Positions 17,494-25,530 are shown, counted from the first letter of the stretch. The stretch: DNA of 43,211 bases from an uncultured Caulobacter sp. (GCF_947036865.1 NZ_CAMQSF010000031.1:1-43211); one strand, 5' to 3'. Program-made: numbers and translations. The notes: generated from the letters alone by a model not told the origin.

Positions 17494-17580
17494 CCTCGTC
17501 CTTCGACAAGCTCAGGATGAGGATTTTGCGCGAACGAGGCCAACAGTCGTCCTCACCCTGAGCCTGTCGAAGGGCGAGGA
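17494..17580. repeat. Inverted intergenic repeat, family 2, copy 2
   Basis: The left arm TCCTCGTCCTTCGACAAGCT (then CAGGATGAGGA) and the right arm TCCTCACCCTGAGCCTGTCG (then AAGGGCGAGGA) are complementary with one mismatch and a roughly 27-nt spacer. The unit is the same as at 14769-14848. It lies between the fba terminator and the end of the sigF-nrsF operon. Confidence 0.85.
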
Positions 17581-17625
17581 CGGCTTCGGCGCCGCCATCA
17601 ACGCTCAACGTCAAAACAGCCTTGT

Positions 17626-18300
17626 CTAATCCGCCTCGGCCAGACGGCGGCGATGCGCGCCGAGCAGGGCCGAGAGGCCGGCCCCGACGCCCCCGCTCAG
17701 CAGCATGGCCAGGGTGAACCAGGGCCCCACGAAGGCGTAGGTCGTCTGCCAGCAATGCAGCCCGTCGACGACGGCCGCGACCCCGCCGCAGAACAGGCCG
17801 CAGGCCAGGCCCGTCAGCGCCTGCCGCTCCAGGTCGACATCCCGCAAGCCCGTCGCGATCAGCGCCAGCATCGGCGCGGCGATGATCAGGACATTGCCGA
17901 CGCAGACGGCGGCGTTGGGCCAGTAGAGCGTCCGCAGCGCCGGCGCGCCCATCGTCCAGGCGTCGACGCCGGCGGCGATCAGCATGGCGCCGGCCAGCGC
18001 GCCGGCCGCGGCCAGGGCCCTCCCGCCGCCTCGAGCGCCGCGCGCGAACAAGGTCGCCGCGACGAGGGCGCAGGCGGCGATCACCGCCGGATAGGCGGCC
18101 TTGATCCAGAAGAAGCTCCCGACCACCGCGCTGGAAAGGTCCGGCCGCAGGCGCAGCCAGAGCAGGATCATCAGCACGCCCGCCAGCGCGCCGGCGGCGG
18201 CGACCTCGGCCATCCGCGCGGGCAGGGTCGCCAGCGACCAGGCCGGCGCTCCGCCCACGCCCGCCGCGTCGAGGTCGGCGAGGCCGTCGTCAATCGTCAA
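17626..18300 (-). CDS. Second DUF1109 membrane protein, NrsF paralogue (putative anti-sigma factor)
   Basis: A six-TM-type DUF1109 protein of 224 residues from a TTG at 18300 (GGGAGAG ribosome-binding site; start LTIDDGLADLDAAG aligns with RTDDLIDALASDAA of NrsF). An alternative TTG at 18321 adds seven residues. The two cysteines equivalent to NrsF C131/C181 are kept with the same 50-residue spacing, in WPNAAVCVGN and VDGLHCWQTT. Additional cysteines occur at GLACGLFCGG. It lies 156 nt downstream of nrsF on the same strand. It may be a second sensor for sigma-F or for another sigma factor. Similarity to NrsF is low outside the core. Confidence 0.8.
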   Translation of the reverse strand: MTIDDGLADLDAAGVGGAPAWSLATLPARMAEVAAAGALAGVLMILLWLRLRPDLSSAVVGSFFWIKAAYPAVIAACALVAATLFARGARGGGRALAAAGALAGAMLIAAGVDAWTMGAPALRTLYWPNAAVCVGNVLIIAAPMLALIATGLRDVDLERQALTGLACGLFCGGVAAVVDGLHCWQTTYAFVGPWFTLAMLLSGGVGAGLSALLGAHRRRLAEAD

Positions 18301-18370
18301 GCGCTCTCCCAGGGGAGCCAATGGCGGTTGTCCTCTCGCCCTTCACGTCTCATCCGCGAAGCGGGGGCGA

Positions 18371-18403
18371 GTTGATTGGCGGAACGCCGGTTTGTCAATC
18401 AAC
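18371..18403. other. Inverted repeat between the two DUF1109 genes
   Basis: GTTGATTG (18371-18378) and CAATCAAC (18396-18403) form an 8-bp perfect inverted repeat with a 17-nt spacer in the gap between nrsF and its paralogue. It could be a weak hairpin or a binding site. There is no U-tract, so I do not call it a terminator. Confidence 0.4.
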
Positions 18404-18456
18404 CGGGAGACGGTCGCACCGTCCGCGCTGGAACCGATCGGCGAGCGGCCTCCGCG

Positions 18457-19101
18457 CTACCAGCGCAGCGCCCATCGCCCGACCAGCGCGCCCAGGCCGG
18501 CCGCGCCCACGACGCCCAGGCTGTACCACAGCGAAACGAAGGTGATGGTGTGCTCGGGGCAGTGCAGGCAATAGACGGTGGCCCCCACGCCGCCGGCGAA
18601 CAGGCCCACGGCGGCGCCCGCCAGGACGGGACGGGTCGGCGCCATGCCCCGCACCGCCCACAGACCCAGCGCCAGCATCGGCAGGCTCAGGATCATGATG
18701 TTGCGGCTGCAGACGTTCCAGGAGTGTCCGCGCACGAGGGTCAGCGCCTCGCGCGGGTCGGCGCTCGTCAGGGCCTGGATCGCGCCGGCCAGCAGGCAGA
18801 GCGCCAGCAAGGCGCCGGCCAAGGTCCAGCCCCGCCGGCCCGACCCGGCGGGCCGCGCCAGGCGCTCGATGGCGACATAGCCGGCCAGGCCCAGCAGACC
18901 GGTATAGCCGACCTTCATCCAGAACATGCTTCCCGACATGGCCTGCATCAGATCGTGGCGCAGGTGCAGCCATGACATGACCAGCAGCAGGGCCGACAGC
19001 GCGCCGAGCCCCCCCACCAGGGCCAGGCGGCGCCTCGGCGTCGCGCCGGACGCGCTTGCCGCGTCGGACGCCAGGGCGTCGATCAGGTCATCCGTCCGCA
19101 C
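18457..19101 (-). CDS. nrsF: NrsF, DUF1109 membrane anti-sigma factor of sigma-F
   Basis: Inner-membrane protein with about six hydrophobic spans (214 residues) that holds sigma-F inactive until metal stress. It starts at a GTG (MRTDDLIDALASDAA). Cysteines C131 (SWNVCSRN) and C181 (CLHCPEH) fall at exactly the positions I recall as essential in C. crescentus NrsF. That supports orthology and metal or thiol sensing. The start overlaps the sigF stop by 14 nt, so sigma and anti-sigma are coupled. A divergent paralogue follows downstream. Confidence 0.92.
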   Translation of the reverse strand: MRTDDLIDALASDAASASGATPRRRLALVGGLGALSALLLVMSWLHLRHDLMQAMSGSMFWMKVGYTGLLGLAGYVAIERLARPAGSGRRGWTLAGALLALCLLAGAIQALTSADPREALTLVRGHSWNVCSRNIMILSLPMLALGLWAVRGMAPTRPVLAGAAVGLFAGGVGATVYCLHCPEHTITFVSLWYSLGVVGAAGLGALVGRWALRW

Positions 19102-19627
19102 GGCGCATCCTTTCGGCCAAGGCCTTCAGGGCCCTGTGCAGGGCGACCTTGGCGGCGCCTTCGGAAATGCCGGCGCGGGCCCCCGCCTCGGCGAGGCTCA
19201 GGCCGGTAAGCTTGACGTCGGACACAAGGGTTCTCTGTTTCTCGGGCAGGCTGGCCAGGGCGCGGTCCAGCTCTAGCCCGACGCCCGGCTCGGGCGCGTC
19301 GGCGGCCAGGAATTCGATGTGGTCCTCGATCGGCAGGGTCTGGCGGATCTTCCGCCGACGCCAGTGGTCGATCAGCTTGTAGCGCGCCACGGCGTGCGCC
19401 CAGGCGGTGAACGACTGGGCGCTGTCCCAGGTCGACCGCTTCAGGTGCACCGCCAGCAGCGTCTCCTGCACGAGATCCTCCACATCGCCGGGCGCGCCGG
19501 ACATCCGACGCGCGAAATAGGCGCGCAGCCGGACACCGAGCAACGCCAGACACTCGCGGTAGGCGACGGCGTCGCCGTCCAGCCCGCGGAGCATCAGCGC
19601 CTTCAAACGGGTTTCGGTGTCCGTCAC
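19088..19627 (-). CDS. sigF: ECF sigma factor SigF (ECF16-type)
   Basis: Extracytoplasmic-function sigma factor of 179 residues from a GTG at 19627 (MTDTETRLKALMLRGLDGDA). Region 2 contains DVEDLVQETLLAVHLKRSTW and AWAHAVARYKLIDHWRRRK (the -10 recognition helix). Region 4 is LPEKQRTLVSDVKLTGLSLA followed by the helix-turn-helix ISEGAAKVALHRALKAL. Pairing with a DUF1109 gene marks the ECF16 group. In Caulobacter sigma-F responds to chromium and cadmium and drives DUF2282/DUF692/DUF2063/DoxX genes, which here are divergent. The frame extending to 20194 is a shadow of bufA and is not coding. Confidence 0.93.
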   Translation of the reverse strand: MTDTETRLKALMLRGLDGDAVAYRECLALLGVRLRAYFARRMSGAPGDVEDLVQETLLAVHLKRSTWDSAQSFTAWAHAVARYKLIDHWRRRKIRQTLPIEDHIEFLAADAPEPGVGLELDRALASLPEKQRTLVSDVKLTGLSLAEAGARAGISEGAAKVALHRALKALAERMRRADG

Positions 19628-19639
19628 GCTTGCCCCTGA

Positions 19640-19665
19640 TCCGCGCGAGAGGGTCGAATGGTTAC
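19640..19665 (-). promoter_or_regulatory. Candidate sigma-F promoter of sigF (autoregulation)
   Basis: On the minus strand GTAACC (19665-19660) is followed after exactly 16 nt by CGGA (19643-19640). This matches the sigma-F motif GTAACC-N16-CGAA except one base. Transcription would start around 19634, only about 7 nt before the GTG start, giving an almost leaderless mRNA. Confidence 0.6.
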
Positions 19666-19731
19666 ACGGCGAGTCGCCGCGCCGAAACCGTCTCGAAAAA
19701 CGCCGCGGCGAAATTTTGTTCGCCGACCGCT

Positions 19732-19757
19732 GTAACCTCCGCCATGGCGCGTTCGTA
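19732..19757 (+). promoter_or_regulatory. Candidate sigma-F promoter of the bufferin operon
   Basis: On the plus strand GTAACC (19732-19737) is followed after exactly 16 nt by CGTA (19754-19757), a near match to the C. crescentus sigma-F motif GTAACC-N16-CGAA. The leader to the bufA ATG at 19814 would be about 50 nt and contains the ribosome-binding site AAAGGAG. Confidence 0.75.
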
Positions 19758-19813
19758 TCTCCCCTCGACCGAGCGGCGACGGGCCGGCTCGGCGATCTCA
19801 AAGGAGCCAGATC

Positions 19814-20089
19814 ATGAACCGCACCGCCGCCACCGCCGCCCTCGCCGCCGCCTTCGCCCTGAGCGCCGGCGTCTCGATCGCCGCCGCCGACACCGCCAAG
19901 GTCGAACAGGAAAAGTGCTACGGCGTGGCCAAGGCCGGCCAGAACGACTGCAAGGCGGGCGCGGGCACCTCGTGCGCCGGCACCTCGAAGGTCGACTACC
20001 AAGGCAACGCCTGGAAGAACGTCGCCAAGGGCACCTGCGTCACGATCAAGACGCCGAAGGGCATGGGCTCGCTGACGCCGAAGGCCTAA
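19814..20089 (+). CDS. bufA: BufA, bufferin precursor (DUF2282 secreted Cys peptide)
   Basis: 91-residue precursor of a periplasmic copper-binding RiPP. It has a Sec signal peptide, [20 protein letters not shown] up to the AAA-D cleavage region near residue 25. The mature part holds four conserved cysteines: C35 ([10 protein letters not shown]), C46 (QNDCKAG), C54 (GTSCAGTS) and C75 (KGTC). This is the DUF2282 pattern. In C. vibrioides such peptides are modified by the MNIO enzyme encoded next door, which turns Cys into thiooxazole, and they sequester copper. It is the first gene of bufA-bufB-bufC-doxX, behind a sigma-F promoter and an AAAGGAG site. Confidence 0.92.
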   Translation: MNRTAATAALAAAFALSAGVSIAAADTAKVEQEKCYGVAKAGQNDCKAGAGTSCAGTSKVDYQGNAWKNVAKGTCVTIKTPKGMGSLTPKA

Positions 20090-20110
20090 GCCCAACCAGA
20101 CCACCGATCT

Positions 20111-20142
20111 CCCCGGCCCCACGGCCACCCGTGGCGCCGGGG
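20111..20142 (+). terminator. Strong hairpin between bufA and bufB (attenuator-like)
   Basis: CCCCGG and CCACGG pair with CCGTGG and CCGGGG in one long stem with a very short loop, 22 nt past the bufA stop. There is no U-tract, so it is better seen as an RNA-stabilising or attenuating element. It would let the peptide be made in excess over the enzymes. The bufB ribosome-binding site follows directly. Confidence 0.55.
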
Positions 20143-20150
20143 AGACGGAC

Positions 20151-20996
20151 TTGCGAGCGCTTCCCATGCCCCCCACCGCCGGCCTCGGCCTCAAGCCGCA
20201 GCACTATGACGACGCCGTCGCCGCGACGGTCGAGGGGCTGTGGTTCGAGGTCCATCCCGAGAACTACATGTCCGCCGGCGGGCCGCGCCTCGCCGCGCTG
20301 GAGGCCGTGCGCGAGCGACGGCCGCTGTCGCTGCACGGCGTGGGCCTGTCCCTGGCCGCCGACGCCGATCCTGACCCCGAACACCTGGCCGCGCTGAAGC
20401 GGCTGGTCGACCGGTTCGCGCCGTTCGTCGTGTCCGAGCACCTGGCCTGGTCGACCCATCGCGGTCGGCACCAGCCAGACCTCCTGCCCTTCCCCCGCAC
20501 CGCCCAAGCCCTGGACCGCGTCGCCGCCAATATCGGGCGCATGCAGGACGCGCTCGGCCGGCGCGTGCTGATCGAAAATCCGTCGCTCTACCTGCCCCTG
20601 ACCGGCCACGACCTGGACGAGGTCGGGTTCCTGACGGCGCTCGTCGAGCGGACCGGCTGCGGCCTGCTGGTCGACGTCAACAACGTCTTCGTCAGCGCCA
20701 GCAATCTCGGCTACGCGGCCGAAGCCTATCTCGACGCCCTGCCGGGCGAGGCGGTCGGCGAGATCCACCTGGCCGGCCACGCGCCCGACGAGGGCGGATC
20801 GGCCCTGCTGATCGACACCCACGGCGCGCCCGTGGCCGAGCCGGTCTGGGCTCTCTATCGCCGCTTGATCGGGCGGATCGGGCCGCGCCCGACGCTGATC
20901 GAGCGGGACGACGACATTCCCGATTTCGCGACGCTGATGGCCGAGCGCGACCGCGCCGCCGCCGAGCTGGCGGCGCTGGAGCCGAGCCATGCCTGA
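20151..20996 (+). CDS. bufB: BufB, MNIO (DUF692) peptide-modifying iron oxidase
   Basis: Multinuclear non-heme iron-dependent oxidative enzyme, TIM-barrel fold, which modifies cysteines of BufA in the cytoplasm. It has 281 residues from a TTG at 20151 with GGGGAGA upstream; an ATG at 20166 gives 276. Candidate metal ligands lie in the family blocks EVHPENYM, SLHGVGLSL, VVSEHLAWS, LIENPSLYL, LVDVNNVFV, EIHLAGHA, DTHGAP and LIERDDDIPD. All expected His/Glu/Asp/Asn residues appear present, so the enzyme should be active. Its end overlaps bufC by 8 nt. Known partner of DUF2063 proteins in RiPP pathways. Confidence 0.93.
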   Translation: MRALPMPPTAGLGLKPQHYDDAVAATVEGLWFEVHPENYMSAGGPRLAALEAVRERRPLSLHGVGLSLAADADPDPEHLAALKRLVDRFAPFVVSEHLAWSTHRGRHQPDLLPFPRTAQALDRVAANIGRMQDALGRRVLIENPSLYLPLTGHDLDEVGFLTALVERTGCGLLVDVNNVFVSASNLGYAAEAYLDALPGEAVGEIHLAGHAPDEGGSALLIDTHGAPVAEPVWALYRRLIGRIGPRPTLIERDDDIPDFATLMAERDRAAAELAALEPSHA

Positions 20997-21753
20997 GCTT
21001 CTGGAGTTCCAGGACGCCTTCGTCGCCGCCCTGGCCGGCGCGCCCGACGCCCTGTCCCCCTGGCTGGCCCCGGGCGCGGGCGAGGCCGGGCTCTCGGTCT
21101 ATCGTAACACCATCGCCAAGGGCTGCGTCGACGCCCTGGCCGCCAATTTCCCGACCGTCCAGTCGATGGTCGGCGAGGACTGGTTCCGCGCCGCCGCCGC
21201 CCTGTTCGCCCGCGAGGCGCCGCCGACGGACGCGGCCCTGCTCGATTACGGCGAGCACTTCCCCGCCTGGCTGGACCGTTTTCCGCCCGCGCGCGAGATG
21301 CCGTACCTGGCCGGGATCGCCCATCTCGATCGCCTGTGGACCGAGACCCTGTTCGCGGCCGAGGCCCCGGCGCTGTCCGCCTCGGCGCTGGAGGGCCTCG
21401 CGCCGGAGGCCCTGGCGGCCTCGCGCCTGGCGCTGCATCCCAGCGTCCGTTTCGCCGCCTTCGACGCCGGCGTGCCCGGCCTCTGGCTGGAGGCCCGCGC
21501 GGGCCGCGAGGACCTGGACCTCACCGAGGCGCCCGAGGCGCTGCTGCTGGTCCGGCGCGACGGGCGGGTGCTGAGCCGGGTGGCCAGCCCCGCCGAAACC
21601 GAGTTCCTGCGCGCCTGTCGCGCCGGCCAGACCCTGGCGGAGGCGGCCCAGCGCGCCGCGGCCGTCGACCCCGATGTTCCGCTTGCCCACCTGTTCGCCG
21701 CCCTGATCGCCGACGGCGCCTTCAGCGGCCTCTCCTTGGAAACCTCTTCATGA
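20989..21753 (+). CDS. bufC: BufC, DUF2063 partner protein of the MNIO
   Basis: 254 residues. The N-terminal DUF2063 domain (about 1-95) starts [20 protein letters not shown] and contains the characteristic [20 protein letters not shown] and [20 protein letters not shown]. The C-terminal part (about 110-245) resembles a winged-helix/RRE-like region that recognises the precursor peptide. In bufferin and related pathways this protein delivers BufA to BufB. The gene overlaps bufB by 8 nt and the DoxX gene by 4 nt (ATGA). Confidence 0.9.
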   Translation: MPELLEFQDAFVAALAGAPDALSPWLAPGAGEAGLSVYRNTIAKGCVDALAANFPTVQSMVGEDWFRAAAALFAREAPPTDAALLDYGEHFPAWLDRFPPAREMPYLAGIAHLDRLWTETLFAAEAPALSASALEGLAPEALAASRLALHPSVRFAAFDAGVPGLWLEARAGREDLDLTEAPEALLLVRRDGRVLSRVASPAETEFLRACRAGQTLAEAAQRAAAVDPDVPLAHLFAALIADGAFSGLSLETSS

Positions 21754-22202
21754 CCCCCAACGCCTCGCCGCTCCGCGCGCCCTTCGACCTCTTCGCCCAG
21801 ACCGCCCAGCGGTTCCTGACCGAGGACGTCCTGACCCTGGTCACCCGCCTCGGCGTCGCCGCCGTGTTCTTCCAGTCGGGCCGCACCAAGGTCGACGGCA
21901 TCCTGCACATCACCGACGGGACCTATTCGCTGTTCGAGACCGAGTATCATCTGCCCCTGGTGCCGCCCGTGATCGCGGCGCACGCGGCGACCTATTCGGA
22001 GCACCTGTTCTCGATCCTGCTGGTGCTAGGCCTGTTCACGCGGCTCTCGGCCCTGGCCTTCCTGGGCATGACGGCGGTCATCGAGATCTTCGTCTATCCG
22101 GACGCCTGGCCGACCCACCTGTCCTGGGCGGCGCTCCTGCTGTTCCTGATCGCGCGCGGCGGCGGCAAGTTCAGCCTGGATCGCCTGCTGAAGATCGCCT
22201 GA
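21750..22202 (+). CDS. bufD: DoxX-family membrane protein of the bufferin operon
   Basis: 150-residue inner-membrane protein with four hydrophobic segments. DoxX-type features are [20 protein letters not shown] near residue 30 and [20 protein letters not shown] near the third span. The ATG overlaps the bufC stop (ATGA). DoxX proteins accompany DUF2282/DUF692/DUF2063 genes very often. A role in electron transfer or peptide maturation has been suggested but not shown. It ends the operon; no clear terminator follows before the convergent gene, with 12 nt between stops. Confidence 0.88.
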   Translation: MTPNASPLRAPFDLFAQTAQRFLTEDVLTLVTRLGVAAVFFQSGRTKVDGILHITDGTYSLFETEYHLPLVPPVIAAHAATYSEHLFSILLVLGLFTRLSALAFLGMTAVIEIFVYPDAWPTHLSWAALLLFLIARGGGKFSLDRLLKIA

Positions 22203-22214
22203 GGCCCGACGGCC

Positions 22215-22790
22215 TCAGTGCAGGGTCGGCGTTCGCGGGATCGGGCGGCGCCACAGCTGCGAGGTCAGGGCGTTGGCGATGCCGACCCAGCCGAAGTCCG
22301 GCGCGGCGCCGCCGCCGACCTTGCGCGCCTCGATTGCATAGGCGGCCGAGGCGGCCAGCGAGGCCGTCGCCGCGCCGAGTTGGCCGCCAAGCCGCTTGGC
22401 GCCGAGACCCAGCCACAGGGCGTTGAAGCCCTGCACCAGGCTCCACAGCGTCAGGGCGCGGGTGCGGGCGGGGCTGGACGGCGCGTTCCAGGTGCGCAGG
22501 CCCGACAGGGTCATGGCGATGAACAGCGGCGGCAGCAGCAGGCTGGTCAGCGGCTTGGGCTGATGCGCCACCGGCTCATGCATCTCGGCGAACTCGACGG
22601 CGTACATCTCGTCGTCCAGAGCCCGCTCGTGCCGCCGTCCCATCACCAGGGCCGCGACGATCGCGCCGCCGGCCAGGGCCGCGCCGACCGCGATCTGGGC
22701 GGCGGGGTGGCGGCCTTCGCGACGGTCGAGCTCGAACGCCTCGCGGCCGGCCAGGGCGCCTTCGCGCGTCTTACCGTGGGCGATGTGCAT
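22215..22790 (-). CDS. Membrane protein, possibly TspO/MBR-like, with a charged N-terminal extension
   Basis: 191 residues from the ATG at 22790. The first about 75 residues are charged (MHIAHGKTREGALAGREAF) with one hydrophobic segment at about 32-48 (IAVGAALAGGAIVAALVM). Further hydrophobic stretches follow (LLPPLFIAMTLSGLRTWNAP; ALTLWSLVQGFNALWLGLGA; GQLGAATASLAASAAYAI; GWVGIANALTSQLWRR). The 'TW-APS' and 'W-----Q--NALW' patterns, and a final Trp-rich helix, remind me of the tryptophan-rich TspO/MBR sensor family. The match is weak and by eye only. The upstream frame to 23192 is not coding. It converges with the buf operon. Confidence 0.6.
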   Translation of the reverse strand: MHIAHGKTREGALAGREAFELDRREGRHPAAQIAVGAALAGGAIVAALVMGRRHERALDDEMYAVEFAEMHEPVAHQPKPLTSLLLPPLFIAMTLSGLRTWNAPSSPARTRALTLWSLVQGFNALWLGLGAKRLGGQLGAATASLAASAAYAIEARKVGGGAAPDFGWVGIANALTSQLWRRPIPRTPTLH

Positions 22791-22956
22791 GTCCGAACTC
22801 CTTCCTAGACGGGCTAGCTGAAACAGTCCCGCTCGCGCCTTGGTTCCAGCCCGCGCGGCCCATGATTGGCGTGATCTCGCGCCGACGCCAGCGATAAAAT
22901 GTCGCGCCGGGCTCCCCGATTTGGTGAGGGGTCCGGCGGTGCTTAAAGGAAAGTTC

Positions 22957-24810
22957 ATGCGCGCGGCGAACAGCTTCTCGCCTGTTCGTGCCGGGGAGCG
23001 TGTCGCCATGCGTTTAAAGTTGTCCGGAGCCATGAACCTCTTCGGGGTGGCGCTGGCCGTCGGGCTCATGTTGCTCGCCGCCGGATCGTGGCGGGCGATC
23101 TCGAGCCAGCGCATCGGCGGCCCGCTGTATTTGAAGATCGTCGCCGGCAAGGACCTGACGGCCGACATCCTGCCCCCGCCGATGTATATCATCGAAGCCT
23201 TTCTGGACGCCCAGACCGCCTATCTCGACAGGAGCCCGGAGCGGATCGCCGAAGCCTCGCGCGAGATCAAGCGGCTGTCGGGCGAGTATGACGCGCGCCT
23301 GGCCTATTGGCGCGAGCGGCCCCTGTCGGCCGCCGTCGACCAGACCCTGCTGAAGGACTCCGACGCGGCCGCCCGTCGGGCGCTGGCGGAGGCCGGCGCG
23401 CTGGTCAAGGCGCTGGAGGCCAAGGACGACGCCGCGGCCAGCGCCGCGTACGCGCGCATGGCGAGCGCCTACGCCATCCACCGCGCCGCGGTGGACAAGG
23501 CCGTGCCGGTGATCGCGGCCGAGAACGCCGCCGTGGAGGCCGCCGCCCACCGTCAACAGGTGATCGACTTGTCGCTGATGGCCGGCTTGATGCTGCTCCT
23601 GGGCGCGGTGATCGCCGGCGGGGTGCTGGCCTTGCGCCGCGCGGTCGTGCGTCCGGTCGAAGCGATCACCGCCTACATGGCCAAGCTGGCGCGCGGTGAC
23701 TACGAGGACGAGGTGCCTTTCGCCCGGCGGGAAGACGAGCTGGGCGAGATGGCCAAGTCCATCGCCGTGTTCCGCGAGGCCGCTCTGGAACGCCGCGCCC
23801 TGCGTGAGCGCGACGACCAAGCCCGGGCTGACGCGGAGCGCCAGCGCGCCGTCGCCGACGCCGAGCGCCGCGCCGCCGAGGAGGCGCGTCGCGAAGCGCT
23901 CGACGGCCTGGCCGCGGGGCTCGCCCGCCTCGCCGCCGGCCAGATCGGCGTGCGTCTGGACCGCGCCTTCGCCGAGGACTACGAGCGGCTGCGCCGCGAC
24001 TTCAACACCACCGCCGAAACCCTGAACGCCACGCTCGGCGATATCGGAAGCGCCTCGCGCGGCGTGGATGTCGGCGCGGCCGAGATCGCGCGGGCCGCCG
24101 ACGACCTGTCGCGCCGCACCGAGCAGCAGGCGGCGAGTCTGGAAGAGACGGCCGCCGCCCTCGACCAGATCACCGGCGCCATGCGCCAGGCCGCCGACAG
24201 CGCCGGCCGCGCCAACGGCATGGTGGACGCCGCCCGCGAGGAGGCGCGCGCGACCGAGGCGTCGGTGCGCGACGCGGTCGCCGCCGTCCGCGAGATCGAG
24301 ACCGCCTCGGCCCAGATCGGCCAGATCATCGGCGTGATCGACGAGATCGCCTTCCAGACCAACCTTTTGGCCCTGAACGCCGGGGTCGAGGCCGCGCGCG
24401 CCGGCGAGAGCGGCAAGGGCTTCGCGGTCGTGGCCCAGGAGGTGCGGGCCCTGGCCCAGCGCTCGGCCGAGGCCGCCAAGGAGATCAAGGGCCTGATCGG
24501 CGCGGCGACCGACAAGGTCGAGGTCGGCGTCGCCCTGGTCGACCGGACGGGTTCGGCGCTCGGCAGCATCATCCAGCGCGTCGGCGACATTTCCGAGCTG
24601 GTCGCCCAGATCGCCGCCGCCGCCAAGGAGCAGGCGCTGAACCTGGGCCAGGTGAACAGCGCCGTGAACCAGATGGACCAGATGACCCAGCAGAACGCGG
24701 CCATGGTCGAGCAGACCACCACGGCGGCCCATTCACTGAAGGGCGAGGCCTCGCGGCTGGGCGAGCTGGTGTCGAAGTTCGACGATCAGCCCGGGCGGGC
24801 GGCGGCTTAG
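22957..24810 (+). CDS. Methyl-accepting chemotaxis protein
   Basis: 617-residue chemoreceptor from the ATG at 22957 (AAAGGAAAG site); an ATG at 23008 is also possible. One TM segment at about residues 25-47 and a second at about 205-227 flank a periplasmic helical sensor domain without a recognised fold (it includes [20 protein letters not shown], like DUF3365/small-HAMP-type receptors). A HAMP domain follows ([20 protein letters not shown]), then a charged linker. The signalling tip is [20 protein letters not shown]. The end, [10 protein letters not shown], has no CheR/CheB pentapeptide. No chemotaxis genes are adjacent. Ligand unknown. Confidence 0.93.
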   Translation: MRAANSFSPVRAGERVAMRLKLSGAMNLFGVALAVGLMLLAAGSWRAISSQRIGGPLYLKIVAGKDLTADILPPPMYIIEAFLDAQTAYLDRSPERIAEASREIKRLSGEYDARLAYWRERPLSAAVDQTLLKDSDAAARRALAEAGALVKALEAKDDAAASAAYARMASAYAIHRAAVDKAVPVIAAENAAVEAAAHRQQVIDLSLMAGLMLLLGAVIAGGVLALRRAVVRPVEAITAYMAKLARGDYEDEVPFARREDELGEMAKSIAVFREAALERRALRERDDQARADAERQRAVADAERRAAEEARREALDGLAAGLARLAAGQIGVRLDRAFAEDYERLRRDFNTTAETLNATLGDIGSASRGVDVGAAEIARAADDLSRRTEQQAASLEETAAALDQITGAMRQAADSAGRANGMVDAAREEARATEASVRDAVAAVREIETASAQIGQIIGVIDEIAFQTNLLALNAGVEAARAGESGKGFAVVAQEVRALAQRSAEAAKEIKGLIGAATDKVEVGVALVDRTGSALGSIIQRVGDISELVAQIAAAAKEQALNLGQVNSAVNQMDQMTQQNAAMVEQTTTAAHSLKGEASRLGELVSKFDDQPGRAAA

Positions 24811-24887
24811 GGGGCAGAGCCGATAGGCTCCAGGACCTCCAATTGCTTGCCGTCCGGCACGCTGAACGACTTACAATCCCGGGCGCT

Positions 24888-25006
24888 CCCCCTTCCCCCT
24901 TGATGGGGGAAGGGTCGGGGATGGGTGTGACCTGCTGAGGTAAGGCTGAGCACGGTTTCCACCGCCATCACCCCCACCCCTGCCCCTCCCCCATCAAGGG
25001 GGAGGG
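24888..25006. repeat. Palindromic intergenic repeat, family 1, copy B
   Basis: Paired inverted units as at 4103-4231: TCCCCCTTGATGGGGGAAGG plus GTCGGGGATGGGTGTGACCT on the left, and CCATCACCCCCACCCCTGCC then CCTCCCCCATCAAGGGGGAG on the right. It occupies most of the gap between the chemoreceptor gene and bfr and may end both transcripts. Confidence 0.85.
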
Positions 25007-25047
25007 ATCTTATGTCTACCTTCCAAGGGTGATCGGCATGCCCGCCC

Positions 25048-25530
25048 CTAAGACGCCGGCAGCTCGCCCATGGCCGATTGCAGGTAGTTGGCCTCGCCCA
25101 GGGACTTCACCAGCGACAGCTGGGTCTCGAGGAAGTCGATATGCTCCTCGGTGTCGCTGAGGATCTCGCGCAGCAGTTCGCGGCTGACATAGTCGCGCGC
25201 CGCCTCGCATTGGACGATGCCGGGGATCAGGGTCTCGCGGCCCGACAGCTCGACCCGCAGGTCCGCGTTCAGGCACTCGGGGACCGTCTCGCCGATCTTC
25301 AGCTTGTGCAGGTCCTGAAGATTGGGCAGCCCCTCCAGGAACAGGATGCGGTTGATCAGCATGTCGGCGTGCTTCATCTCGCCGATCGATTCGTCGTAGG
25401 TGATCTTGCCCAGGCGCTTGAAGCCCCAGTTGTCGTACATCCGCGCGTGCAGGAAGTACTGGTTGACCGCCGTGAGCTCGTTGGTGAGCACCGCGTTGAG
25501 CAGTCGGATGATGCCGGGATCGCCCTGCAT
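25048..25530 (-). CDS. bfr: Bacterioferritin
   Basis: 160-residue haem-containing iron storage protein that forms 24-mer cages. The ferroxidase-centre residues are in the usual places: E18 (LTNELTAVNQYFLHA), E51 with haem-ligand M52 and H54 (GEMKHAD), E94 (QCEAARDYVSRELL), and E127/H130 (DTEEHIDFLETQL). The start is the ATG at 25530 (MQGDPGIIRLLNAVLTNELT). The longer frame to 25875 is not family sequence. It is downstream of bfd on the same strand, so storage and release proteins share an iron-controlled locus. Confidence 0.96.
   Translation of the reverse strand: MQGDPGIIRLLNAVLTNELTAVNQYFLHARMYDNWGFKRLGKITYDESIGEMKHADMLINRILFLEGLPNLQDLHKLKIGETVPECLNADLRVELSGRETLIPGIVQCEAARDYVSRELLREILSDTEEHIDFLETQLSLVKSLGEANYLQSAMGELPAS

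Noticed and set aside
19628..20194. Long N-terminal extension of SigF
   Set aside because: The extension is antisense to bufA and has no sigma-factor similarity; the GTG at 19627 gives the normal ECF length.
23014..24732. 572-codon open frame on the minus strand
   Set aside because: Shadow of the chemoreceptor gene; no recognisable protein features.
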